From Acidimicrobiales bacterium (GTDB lineage: Bacteria; Actinomycetota; Acidimicrobiia; Acidimicrobiales; Iamiaceae): a stretch of 64,000 bases of DNA. Below the pieces are notes generated by a model. That model worked only from the letters and a program-made list of their open reading frames with translations. It made no database searches and was not told the DNA's origin. The stretch is from contig JAGQSO010000203.1 of NCBI GenBank assembly GCA_020439505.1, positions 1-64,000 of the forward strand. The letters are read 5' to 3'. The position numbers and the translations under genes are program-made. This document shows positions 1 to 7,351 of this stretch, piece by piece (the stretch's first letter is position 1; each line of letters starts with the position of its first letter).

Positions 1-110
1 CCGTCGATGTAGTCGAAGAGCTGGCGGGGCAGCCGCCGCCGAGCCAGCTCTCGGTAGTCACCAATGGTGGCCGGAGCAACGCCAAGCGGACGGTCAGCAG
101 TAAAGCGCAT
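1..110 (-). CDS. FMN-dependent alpha-hydroxy-acid (L-lactate-type) dehydrogenase, N-terminal fragment
   Basis: Only the first 36 codons lie in the window; the gene runs off the left edge. The start is the ATG whose complement sits at 108-110. The fragment contains RRRLPRQLFDYIDG, which matches the N-terminus of LldD and glycolate oxidase-type flavoenzymes, where a DY-R-A-RRRLP--LFDYIDGGA pattern precedes the FMN-binding TIM barrel. These enzymes oxidise 2-hydroxy acids such as L-lactate to 2-oxo acids in the cytoplasm or at the membrane. The barrel and catalytic His/Arg are outside the window, so the substrate cannot be told; mycofactocin-associated and mandelate-type relatives start similarly. 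Confidence 0.75.
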   Translation of the reverse strand, partial: MRFTADRPLGVAPATIGDYRELARRRLPRQLFDYID

Positions 111-194
111 ACCCGCCGACCGTACCCCGCCGAAGGCGGACCACAAGACCCAGGTCACCAGAGACCTCGAAGCCCGCGACCACCCCAGCCAAAC

Positions 195-225
195 TGACGT
201 GTGACCGGAGACCGGTCACACGTCA
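195..225 (-). terminator. Perfect hairpin at the end of sucCD
   Basis: TGACGTGTGACCGG (195-208) and CCGGTCACACGTCA (212-225) form a perfect 14-bp stem around a 3-base loop. The stem includes the sucD stop codon (223-225). Read on the minus strand it is followed by a short GTTTG rather than a long T run. It is the strongest hairpin seen in the window and most simply ends the sucCD transcript before the flavoenzyme gene. The weak T tract leaves an mRNA-stabilising role possible. Confidence 0.65.
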
Positions 226-1107
226 GAGGGCCTTGACGATCTCCACCATCAGTTCGCCGGCTTCGGTGGGGTTGTTGCCCACCTTGACGCCGGCGTCGGC
301 GAGGGCTTCCATCTTGGCGGCCGCGGTGCCCTTGCCGCCCGACACGATGGCGCCGGCGTGGCCCATCTTCTTGCCGGGAGGGGCGGTGACACCGGCGATG
401 TAGGCCGAGACCGGCTTGGTCATCTTGGTCTTGATGAACTCGGCGGCCTCTTCTTCGGCCGATCCGCCGATCTCACCGATGAGCATCACGGCCTTGGTGT
501 CGGGGTCGGCTTCGAAGGCCTCCAGGCAGTCGATGAACGAGGTGCCGGGGACCGGGTCGCCGCCGATGCCGACGCAGGTGGTGACACCGATGCCCTGGAG
601 CTTCAGCTCGTAGAGGGCCTGGTAGGTGAGGGTGCCCGAGCGGCTCACGATGCCCACCGGGCCGCCGGGGAGGGCGATCTCACCGGCGGTGATTCCGATG
701 TTGGCCTTGCCGGGGCTGATGATGCCGGGGCAGTTGGGGCCCAGGATCCGGGTGCCGGGGAAGTCACGCTTGACCTTGTTGAAGAAGTAGGCCTCGTCCT
801 GGGCGGGGACGCCCTCGGTGATGACCACGACCAGCTCCATGCCGGCCTCGGCGGCCTCGAGGACCGCGGCCTTAACGCCGGGGGCGGGGATGAACACGCA
901 GGACACGGTGGCCCCAGTGGCCTCCTTGGCCTCGGCCACGCTGGCGTAGACGGGGATGCCGTCCACGTCGGTCCCGGCCTTCTTGGGGTTGACGCCGGCC
1001 ACCACCTGGGTGCCGTAGTCACGGTTGCGCAGGCCGTAGAAGCGGCCCTGGGAGCCGGTCAGGCCCTGGTAGACGACCTTGGTGTTCTCGTCGACGAAGA
1101 TTGCCAT
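223..1107 (-). CDS. sucD: Succinyl-CoA synthetase alpha subunit
   Basis: This is the alpha subunit of the TCA-cycle ligase that interconverts succinyl-CoA and succinate with nucleotide phosphorylation. The 294-residue product is the usual length. The N-terminal CoA-binding Rossmann domain shows GLTGSQGRFY near residue 17, and the phospho-histidine loop MGHAGAIVSGGKG lies near the C-terminus. The frame stays open about 80 codons further upstream into sucC, but MAIFVDENTKV is the standard family start and a GGAAC-type ribosome site precedes it. It lies 31 bases after sucC and the two are surely co-transcribed. It ends inside the hairpin at 195-225. Confidence 0.96.
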   Translation of the reverse strand: MAIFVDENTKVVYQGLTGSQGRFYGLRNRDYGTQVVAGVNPKKAGTDVDGIPVYASVAEAKEATGATVSCVFIPAPGVKAAVLEAAEAGMELVVVITEGVPAQDEAYFFNKVKRDFPGTRILGPNCPGIISPGKANIGITAGEIALPGGPVGIVSRSGTLTYQALYELKLQGIGVTTCVGIGGDPVPGTSFIDCLEAFEADPDTKAVMLIGEIGGSAEEEAAEFIKTKMTKPVSAYIAGVTAPPGKKMGHAGAIVSGGKGTAAAKMEALADAGVKVGNNPTEAGELMVEIVKAL

Positions 1108-1138
1108 CGTTTCGTTCCTTGTTCCTCTGCTCGGCGGA

Positions 1139-2281
1139 CTACTTGGCGGCCAGCTCGACCGCGACGCGGGCGGCCTCGAGCATGGTGGGCTTGGACTGGA
1201 GCATCTCGGACTCGTGGGCGGCGAGGATCTCACGACCCTGCTCGGCGTTGGTGCCGTCGATGCGGATGACGATGGGAGCGTCGATCTTGACGCGGCCCAG
1301 GGCGGTGACGATGCCGTTGGCGACCTCGTCGCCCTTGGTGATCCCACCGAAGATGTTGATGAAGATCGACTTCACGTTGGGGTCGTTGTTGATGACCTCC
1401 AGCGCTCCGGCCATCACCTCGGCGTTGGCGCCGCCGCCGATGTCGAGGAAGTTGGCGGGCTTGCCACCCACCTGGTTGACGATGTCGACGGTGGACATGG
1501 CCAGGCCGGCGCCGTTGGCGATCACGCCGACGGTACCGTCGAGGCCCACGTACTGGAGGCCCTTGTCGTGGGCGGCCTGCTCACGCTCGTCTCGCACCTG
1601 GGTGGCCTCGAAGGCCTCCCAGCCCTCGTGGCGGAACTGGGCGTTGCCGTCGAGGGTGACCTTGGCGTCGAGGGCATGGACCTCGCCGGTGGGCTTGAGG
1701 ATGAGCGGGTTGATCTCACAGAGATCGGCGTCGCCCTCGGTGTAGGCCCGGTAGAGCTTGAGGAGGATGTCGACGGCGCCGTCGGTGGCGGCCGGGTTCA
1801 GCTTGGCCGCCTCCACCCAGGTGCGGGCGGTGGCCTCGTCGAGCCCGTCTACGGGATCGATCCAGATCTTGGCGATGGCGTCGGGGTCGGTCTCGGCCAC
1901 GGCCTCGATTTCCACGCCACCCTGGGCCGACAACATGCCCAGGTGCTTCTTGGCCGAGCGGTCCAACGTGAAGCTGGCGTAGTACTCCTCGGCGATGTCG
2001 GAGGCGAACTCGACCCACACCGTTTTGACCACGTGACCCTTGATGTCCAGGCCGAGGATGTTGCCGGCGTGCTCACGGGCCTCGTCGACGTTGGCGGCGA
2101 GCTTCACACCGCCGGCCTTGCCTCGCCCACCGACGTGGACCTGGGCCTTGATGACGACCGGGTAACCGATCCGTTCGGCGGCAGCCACGGCGTCTTCGAC
2201 GGTGGTCGCCGCCTCACCGGGGCTGACCGGGATTCCGAAGCTCGCGAAGAACTGCTTGCCTTGGTACTCGAGAAGGTCCAC
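1139..2281 (-). CDS. sucC: Succinyl-CoA synthetase beta subunit
   Basis: This 380-residue ATP-grasp subunit pairs with SucD. It begins (GTG start) with DLLEYQGKQFFASFGIPV, the conserved opening of the ATP-grasp domain. The C-terminal flavodoxin-like domain carries GGITKGDEVANGI, the part that contacts the alpha subunit. AGGAG lies seven bases before the GTG. About 40 bases upstream a CATAAT (complement of 2323-2328) could be a -10 element, but no good -35 is seen. It is first gene of the sucCD operon and divergent from the small membrane-anchored gene at 2419. Confidence 0.96.
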   Translation of the reverse strand: MDLLEYQGKQFFASFGIPVSPGEAATTVEDAVAAAERIGYPVVIKAQVHVGGRGKAGGVKLAANVDEAREHAGNILGLDIKGHVVKTVWVEFASDIAEEYYASFTLDRSAKKHLGMLSAQGGVEIEAVAETDPDAIAKIWIDPVDGLDEATARTWVEAAKLNPAATDGAVDILLKLYRAYTEGDADLCEINPLILKPTGEVHALDAKVTLDGNAQFRHEGWEAFEATQVRDEREQAAHDKGLQYVGLDGTVGVIANGAGLAMSTVDIVNQVGGKPANFLDIGGGANAEVMAGALEVINNDPNVKSIFINIFGGITKGDEVANGIVTALGRVKIDAPIVIRIDGTNAEQGREILAAHESEMLQSKPTMLEAARVAVELAAK

Positions 2282-2418
2282 GAGGACTCCTGGGACGTAG
2301 CGCTGAACACTCAGGCTGGCGGATTATGGGGTTGCCGTAGGCACGGCCGCGACTCGCAGGGGCCACGGCACGGCAGGGATACTAGGCAGGTGCCCGTTGA
2401 CGTCCCCCATCCGCCCCG

Positions 2419-2907
2419 GTGAGCCCGGTCGAGAGCTCCGGCCACCACGCCGGCCGGGCCGCCCTGGTGGCGCTGGTCGGGGTGGTCGTGCTTTTCGGGG
2501 TCCTGGGGCTGATAACCCTCACCCTCAAGGACCGCAACAGCCCCGACCTCCAGTTGGGAGACCAGACCTTCAAAGCCGGCCGGGCCGAGGCTCTGGCCGA
2601 GCGGATCGCCGAGACCGGCCCCCGTCTGTACGCCGACGTGTCGGGCCGCAAGGACCGCGACATGATCCTCCAGCACCAGGGCGACGACCCCAAGTCCGGG
2701 TGGTCGGCCTTCCTGGCCGCCCCGATCGACAAGCCCCGGGACTGCACCTGGGAGTGGCAGGCCGACGAGCGGCTGTTCCGGGCCAAATGCGATCCTGACC
2801 TTGTCGCCCCGGCCGATGGCAGCGGGCTCCCCCTGTTCGAGGTGACGGTGATCGACGGTCGGGTGGACGTGGACCTCAACGCTCAGGCCCGAGCCGCTGG
2901 TGGGTAG
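2419..2907 (+). CDS. Membrane-anchored protein of unknown function with two cysteines
   Basis: The 162-residue product starts at GTG. It has one N-terminal membrane helix (about residues 13-36, AALVALVGVVVLFGVLG) and a soluble domain that would face outside. The soluble part contains two cysteines in DCTWEWQ and AKCDPDL, which could form a disulfide, and ends in a beta-rich VTVIDGRVDVDL segment. The spacing vaguely recalls the second half of a Rieske fold, but there is no Cys-X-His pair, so I do not call it Rieske. It lies nine bases before the quinone-reductase-like gene and is probably in the same transcript. Confidence 0.7.
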   Translation: MSPVESSGHHAGRAALVALVGVVVLFGVLGLITLTLKDRNSPDLQLGDQTFKAGRAEALAERIAETGPRLYADVSGRKDRDMILQHQGDDPKSGWSAFLAAPIDKPRDCTWEWQADERLFRAKCDPDLVAPADGSGLPLFEVTVIDGRVDVDLNAQARAAGG

Positions 2908-2916
2908 GTTTCGCTC

Positions 2917-3888
2917 ATGCGACGCGTGGTGTGCACCGAGTGGGGAGAACCCGAGAAGCTGGTGCTGGAGGATTCCCCCGATCCCGAGCCAGGTCCGGGC
3001 CAGGCCGTGGTCGAGGTGGCGGCGGCGGGCGTCAACTTCGTAGACGCCCTGTTCGTGGCCGGCACCTACCAGATCAAGGTTCCGCCACCGTTCACCCCCG
3101 GCAGCGAGCTGGCCGGGACGGTCCTGGCTGTCGGGGACGGCGTCACCGACATCGGGGTGGGTGACAGGGTCCTGTCCTCGCTGGGACTGGGCGCCTTCGC
3201 CAGCCACGTGGTGGTCCCGGCCGGGTCGCTCACCCTGATCCCCGACAACCTGTCGAGCCCGGCCGCCGCCGCGCTGGCCCAGAGCTACTGCACGGCGTGG
3301 TTCGCCCTCACCCGCCGGACCACCATCAAAGCGGGTGAGACGGTCCTGGTCCTCGGTGCCGGCGGAGGAGTGGGCCTGGCGTCGATCGACGTCGCCCGCC
3401 ACCTGGGCGCACGGGTCATCGCCGCGGCTTCCAGCGCCGACAAGCTGGCCGATGCCACCGCCATGGGGGCTATCGCGACCATCGCCTACGAGGATGAGGA
3501 CCTCAAGGTCCGGGCCCGCGAACTGGCTGACGGTCAACTCGACGTGGTCATCGACCCGGTCGGCGGGCACCACAGCGAGGCGGCATTGCGGGCGCTCGGT
3601 CCCGGTGGACGGTTGGTGGTGATCGGCTTCGCTGCCGGGGACATCCCGTCGCTGAGAACCAACCTGGTCCTGCTCAACAACCGGAGCGTGGTCGGCGTGG
3701 ACTGGGGTGCCTGGGCGATGCGCAGCCCCGCCGAACAGTCCGCCCTCCTCACCGAGATCCTCGATGGCGTGGCCGCCGGCGAACTGCACCCCCCGGCGCC
3801 GTCCGAACGCCCTCTCACCGAGGCCGGGGCGGTGCTCAGGGACCTCCTCGAACGCCGCCTCAGAGGCAAGACCGTCCTGGTCCCCTAG
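2917..3888 (+). CDS. Zinc-independent NAD(P)H:quinone oxidoreductase, MDR superfamily
   Basis: This 323-residue medium-chain reductase has an N-terminal GroES-like domain (GVNFVDALFVAGTYQ, then FTPGSELAG) and a Rossmann domain with the nucleotide loop VLGAGGGVGLASIDVA near residue 150. No structural zinc cysteine cluster is present, which places it with quinone oxidoreductases (Qor type) rather than alcohol dehydrogenases. It is expected to reduce quinones or enoyl compounds in the cytoplasm using NADPH. It is convergent with the small membrane gene at 3899-4378. The true substrate cannot be read from sequence. Confidence 0.9.
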   Translation: MRRVVCTEWGEPEKLVLEDSPDPEPGPGQAVVEVAAAGVNFVDALFVAGTYQIKVPPPFTPGSELAGTVLAVGDGVTDIGVGDRVLSSLGLGAFASHVVVPAGSLTLIPDNLSSPAAAALAQSYCTAWFALTRRTTIKAGETVLVLGAGGGVGLASIDVARHLGARVIAAASSADKLADATAMGAIATIAYEDEDLKVRARELADGQLDVVIDPVGGHHSEAALRALGPGGRLVVIGFAAGDIPSLRTNLVLLNNRSVVGVDWGAWAMRSPAEQSALLTEILDGVAAGELHPPAPSERPLTEAGAVLRDLLERRLRGKTVLVP

Positions 3889-3911
3889 CCCCGATCTCTC
3901 AGATCCCGGGG
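3889..3911. terminator. Possible bidirectional hairpin between convergent genes
   Basis: CCCCGATCT (3889-3897) can pair with AGATC (3901-3905) and GGGG (3908-3911) around a CTC loop, with a two-base bulge. It spans the 10-base gap between two converging genes and the first codons of the minus-strand 3' end. It has no T tract, so the call is tentative. Confidence 0.3.
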
Positions 3912-4378
3912 CCGCCGGGCTTCCAGATCATGAGGTACAGGGCGACGAAGAGGATCAGGTGCAGGAATCCGCCGTACATCGACAGCTTCTTCTCGGCGTC
4001 CTGGTCACCCTGGGCGGCCTTCTTCTCGGCCGGGTTCATGAGTCCAAACATGATGCCCATGCCCGCCACCCACAACAGGGCGGCGATGGACAGCCAGGTC
4101 TGGCTCATGGAGAAGAACTTCTCGCCGTCCGCGGTGTCACCCGACATCCCGGCCAGCCCGAACCCGACGAACCCGGTCACCACGTAGGCGGGACCGTGGA
4201 TCTTCAGCGTGTTCCCGCCGGCCAGGCGGTTGATGGTGGCCCCCACCGGCTCGCCGGCCTTGCGCAACCTCACCGCCACGAACGGCCACACGAAGGCGGG
4301 GGCGAAGGCCACGATCGCCGATCCGATGTGGATCAACAACATGATCCTGTAGGGAGTACTTCCGATGGCAGCGAACAC
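3899..4378 (-). CDS. Four-helix integral membrane protein, DUF2269-like
   Basis: The 159-residue protein starts at GTG, after a GGAAGGAAC ribosome site. It has four hydrophobic segments: about 10-33 (IMLLIHIGSAIVAFAPAFVW), 60-80, 92-115 and 137-153. A charged cytoplasmic-type loop (PAEKKAAQGDQDAEKK) sits between helices three and four. Size, topology and an early His in LLIHIGSAI resemble the DUF2269 family of small predicted membrane proteins, whose function is unknown. It lies downstream of the acyl-CoA ligase across a 54-base gap that contains a G-rich tract. No transport or catalytic motif is evident. Confidence 0.72.
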   Translation of the reverse strand: MFAAIGSTPYRIMLLIHIGSAIVAFAPAFVWPFVAVRLRKAGEPVGATINRLAGGNTLKIHGPAYVVTGFVGFGLAGMSGDTADGEKFFSMSQTWLSIAALLWVAGMGIMFGLMNPAEKKAAQGDQDAEKKLSMYGGFLHLILFVALYLMIWKPGGPGI

Positions 4379-4400
4379 TGCGTGTTGTTCCTTCCGTAGT

Positions 4401-4419
4401 GGGGTGGGGTGGGGTTGGG
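4401..4419 (+). other. G-quadruplex-type G-run tract
   Basis: GGGGTGGGGTGGGGTTGGG gives four runs of at least three G separated by one or two bases, with a further GGGG at 4426. It lies between the acyl-CoA ligase stop and the membrane-protein start. The G-rich strand is the non-transcribed-gene (plus) strand, so the minus-strand mRNA would be C-rich here. Confidence 0.55.
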
Positions 4420-4432
4420 TTGGCTGGGGAGG

Positions 4433-5944
4433 TCAGGCCTCGATCAGGCCGTTGACGATCTCGGCGACTTTCTTGCGCTGGATCTTGTCGGTGCCGGTGC
4501 GCGGGAAGTCGTCGACGGCAACGAAGTGGGCCGGGACCTTGTAGCGCGACATCCGCCCCTCGGCGAAGGAACGGAGCGCGGCCTCGTCGAAGGTCGCCCC
4601 GGCGATCAGGCGAACGGCCGCCACCGGCACCTCCCCGTCGCGAGCATCGGGGTAAGGGACCACCGCGGCCTCGGCCACGTCGGGATGCTCTTCGAGGTCT
4701 TGCTCCACCTCGACCGCGTACACCGAGTACCCGCCCCGCTTGATGACGTCCTTCATTCGGCCTTCGAAGTTCACCGAACCCAACGGCCCCCGACGGACCA
4801 TGTCACCGGTTCTCAACCAGCCGTCGTCGGTCAGCGCCGCCGCGGTCGCCTCGGGGGCACCGTGGTAACCCTTGAGTATCGACGGACCCGCCAGGTACAG
4901 CTCGCCGACGGTTCCCACCGGCACCTCGTTGCCGTCGGGGTCAACAACCTTGAACTTCACCCCGGGCAGGGGCAGACCCATCGAACCGCCGAGAGCTCCG
5001 GGGACCAACGGAGGCGACACCCGCAAGGCGACGCCGCCGCCGGTCTCGACCATTCCGTAACCCTCCACGAACGTCGCGTCACCGACCGGGCCGACGAAGG
5101 GCAACTGCGTGGTGGCACCGAACTTCTTGAACTGCTGGGAGAGCTCCTGGGGCATGGCATCGGCCCCGGAGATGAACATCCGGATCGACTTGAGGTTCCG
5201 GACGTCTGCCCCGGCTTCGAGCATCATCCGGTACATGGCAGGCACCCCGCCGAAGATGCTGGCCTTGCGGGACTCGATGGCGTCGAGCACCTTGACCGGG
5301 TTGAACTTGGCCATGAAGTACACGGGCATCCCCGAGCAGGCCCCGGCGATCATCAACGTGAACCCGAAGATGTGGGCGACCGGCAAGGCGGCGACCAACT
5401 CGTCACGGTGGGTGCGGCGGGGAATCAACGCCGTCAGCGGGAGCCCACCGAACAGGGCACGGTGGGTGAGCTGGGCCCCCTTGGGCTTCCCGGTGGTTCC
5501 CGACGTGTAGAAGAGCGCGGCCACATCGCCGGGATCGGCCGGCTCGGCATGACCCAAGGGGGTGTCGCTGTCCAACTCGCCCGCTGACGCCAACACCAAT
5601 GTGGCGCCGGAGTCCGAGATCACGTGCTCGACCTCGGCCGGGGCCATCTGGCTGTTGACCGGGGCGGGCAACCGACCGGCCCGGGCCACCGCCAACACCA
5701 ACAGGAACTGCTCGTAGGTGTTGCCGGTGGCGAGAACGACACGGTCACCGGGCTCGGTCAAAGCAGCGATGGCACCCGCCCAACGATCGACATCGGCGGC
5801 GGCCTCCCGGAAGGTACGTACCCGCCCTGAGTCGGCCTCGACCACCATGGGTCGGTCGCCGTGGATCGACGCCAGCCGCTCCATGACCACCCCGAGGGTG
5901 AGGTCCTTGCCACGGGCCAGATCGAAGCGCGCACCGAAGTTCAT
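4433..5944 (-). CDS. AMP-forming acyl-CoA synthetase (fatty-acid-CoA ligase family)
   Basis: This 503-residue ANL-superfamily enzyme activates a carboxylic acid to an acyl-adenylate and then an acyl-CoA. The phosphate-binding loop LFYTSGTTGKPKGAQ is near residue 148. Later motifs are GYGMVETGGG, the hinge DGWLRTGDMVRRG, and the C-terminal catalytic lysine region FPRTGTDKIQRKKV. All key motifs look intact and the length is normal. The acid substrate is not determined; a medium or long fatty acid is the default. It is probably transcribed alone or with the downstream DUF2269-like gene. Confidence 0.92.
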   Translation of the reverse strand: MNFGARFDLARGKDLTLGVVMERLASIHGDRPMVVEADSGRVRTFREAAADVDRWAGAIAALTEPGDRVVLATGNTYEQFLLVLAVARAGRLPAPVNSQMAPAEVEHVISDSGATLVLASAGELDSDTPLGHAEPADPGDVAALFYTSGTTGKPKGAQLTHRALFGGLPLTALIPRRTHRDELVAALPVAHIFGFTLMIAGACSGMPVYFMAKFNPVKVLDAIESRKASIFGGVPAMYRMMLEAGADVRNLKSIRMFISGADAMPQELSQQFKKFGATTQLPFVGPVGDATFVEGYGMVETGGGVALRVSPPLVPGALGGSMGLPLPGVKFKVVDPDGNEVPVGTVGELYLAGPSILKGYHGAPEATAAALTDDGWLRTGDMVRRGPLGSVNFEGRMKDVIKRGGYSVYAVEVEQDLEEHPDVAEAAVVPYPDARDGEVPVAAVRLIAGATFDEAALRSFAEGRMSRYKVPAHFVAVDDFPRTGTDKIQRKKVAEIVNGLIEA

Positions 5945-6002
5945 CCGCCAACCCTAGGAACGCTTCAACCGCAGGTGCTAACGGAACGACCCGTCGGCGC
6001 TG

Positions 6003-7307
6003 CTACCCGGTGGGCCTCTCGTGTTCCACCACCTGCCGACCGCCGGCCGCTTTCGCCTCGTACAAGGCGACGTCGGCGCGGTGCATCAGTTCGTCGACCG
6101 ACGCCGCGGGAGCCATGGCGATCCCGACCGAGACCCCGAGGGCGACCGGCTCCCCCTGCACCAGGATCCGCCGGCTGACACCCGAGACGATCGCTTCGGC
6201 GAGTTCCCGGGCCGACACGAGATCTGCCTCCAGGAACACCGTGAACTCATCTCCGCCGATGCGGGCCACCGCGCCACGCCCGTCGACGAGTCCGACCAGA
6301 CGACGGGCCACCTCGACCAGCACCGCGTCCCCGGCGCCGTGCCCGATCTCGTCGTTGACCGCCTTGAAGCCGTCGAGATCCAGGTACAAAAGGGCTGAGT
6401 CACCGCCACCTTCGGCCAGCGACGTAGCGATCATCTGGCTTATGCAGGTGCGGTTCAGGAGTCCCGTCAGGTGATCGTGGTCGGCCAGGTAGGCGAGCCT
6501 GCGGTGCTCGGCCGAACGGATCAACGCCAGCCTCACGTAACCGAGGGCCCGGTTGAGCTCGAACTCGTGCGCCCTCACCGGTGGAGCGTGCACACCACGC
6601 CACACGGTCAGGACCGCCGGATCGACGTCGACCATGGGTGGGACCGGGATCGACCAGCAGCCGCCATCGCTGTCGGCGACCGGCACCACCTGGGTCTGGC
6701 CCGACAGCGCCGCGTCACGCCACGGCCCGGACTCGGGATCGGGGAGAAGGGCAGGGTGGCATGTTCCGGTGACACCGTGAAAGCGATGCCCGTCGAAGCC
6801 GAAATGGACGGTGACGGCAACGGCCTCCAGCGACACCGCGATCGATCGGGCCAACAGGCCCAGCACCACGTTGAGCGCCTCATCGGCCAGGAGAGCCTCG
6901 AAGAACGCATCGAGGTGGCGTTGGGCGTCCCACGGCATGAAGTAGAAGGTGGTGCCGTTCACCGGAGTGTCCAAGAGGGGGACCGCGCCGATGGACATCC
7001 AGCGTTGGGACCCGTCCTTGCAGATGATGGGGAACGCGGTGGGTACGCCGATACCCAACTCGTCGGCGCGGGTCAGCTCGTCGATCGACTGAATCGCTCG
7101 CTCGGCCTCCTCGATGGGCGTGAACTCCAAGACATTGCGCCCGATCAGGTCGCCCGGGTCGTAGCCCAGATCCCGCCGCACCGACCCACCGGCGAACACG
7201 ATGTCGCCCACCGCGTCCACGACGAACACCGGAAGCGACAAGGTCTCGACGACGGTCCGAAAATCCGCGTCGGTAAGCCGCGGCGTCGACCCAGCCCTCT
7301 CACCCAT
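6003..7307 (-). CDS. Diguanylate cyclase: PAS - unknown middle domain - GGDEF
   Basis: From the ATG at 7307 the protein has 434 residues; ATG at 7337 and GTG at 7346 are alternative starts, the latter leaving only five bases to the divergent gene. An N-terminal PAS domain (LSLPVFVVDAVGDIVFAG) is followed by a middle domain of about 150 residues with VTVHFGFDGHRF and LTVWRGVHAP, then a GGDEF domain with intact ARIGGDEFTVFLE. It should make c-di-GMP in the cytoplasm. The PAS-middle-GGDEF layout and many middle-domain residues match the protein at 29871-31235, so the two are paralogues. No transmembrane segment is seen. Confidence 0.9.
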   Translation of the reverse strand: MGERAGSTPRLTDADFRTVVETLSLPVFVVDAVGDIVFAGGSVRRDLGYDPGDLIGRNVLEFTPIEEAERAIQSIDELTRADELGIGVPTAFPIICKDGSQRWMSIGAVPLLDTPVNGTTFYFMPWDAQRHLDAFFEALLADEALNVVLGLLARSIAVSLEAVAVTVHFGFDGHRFHGVTGTCHPALLPDPESGPWRDAALSGQTQVVPVADSDGGCWSIPVPPMVDVDPAVLTVWRGVHAPPVRAHEFELNRALGYVRLALIRSAEHRRLAYLADHDHLTGLLNRTCISQMIATSLAEGGGDSALLYLDLDGFKAVNDEIGHGAGDAVLVEVARRLVGLVDGRGAVARIGGDEFTVFLEADLVSARELAEAIVSGVSRRILVQGEPVALGVSVGIAMAPAASVDELMHRADVALYEAKAAGGRQVVEHERPTG

Positions 7308-7351
7308 GGAGCACCACGCTACTAACCCGGCCCCCATTAGCCTCACCGGTC

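Noticed and set aside
358-2422. Long plus-strand frames opposite sucD and sucC
   Set aside because: They are antisense shadows of high-GC genes, rich in Gly, Val, Leu and Asp with no domain; sucCD on the minus strand is certain.
2755-2880. Rieske iron-sulfur domain in the gene at 2419
   Set aside because: Two Cys are present but no Cys-X-His pairs, so a Rieske cluster cannot be supported.
2311-3789. A 492-codon minus-strand frame
   Set aside because: It covers two convincing plus-strand genes and shows no motif; composition is typical of an antisense shadow.
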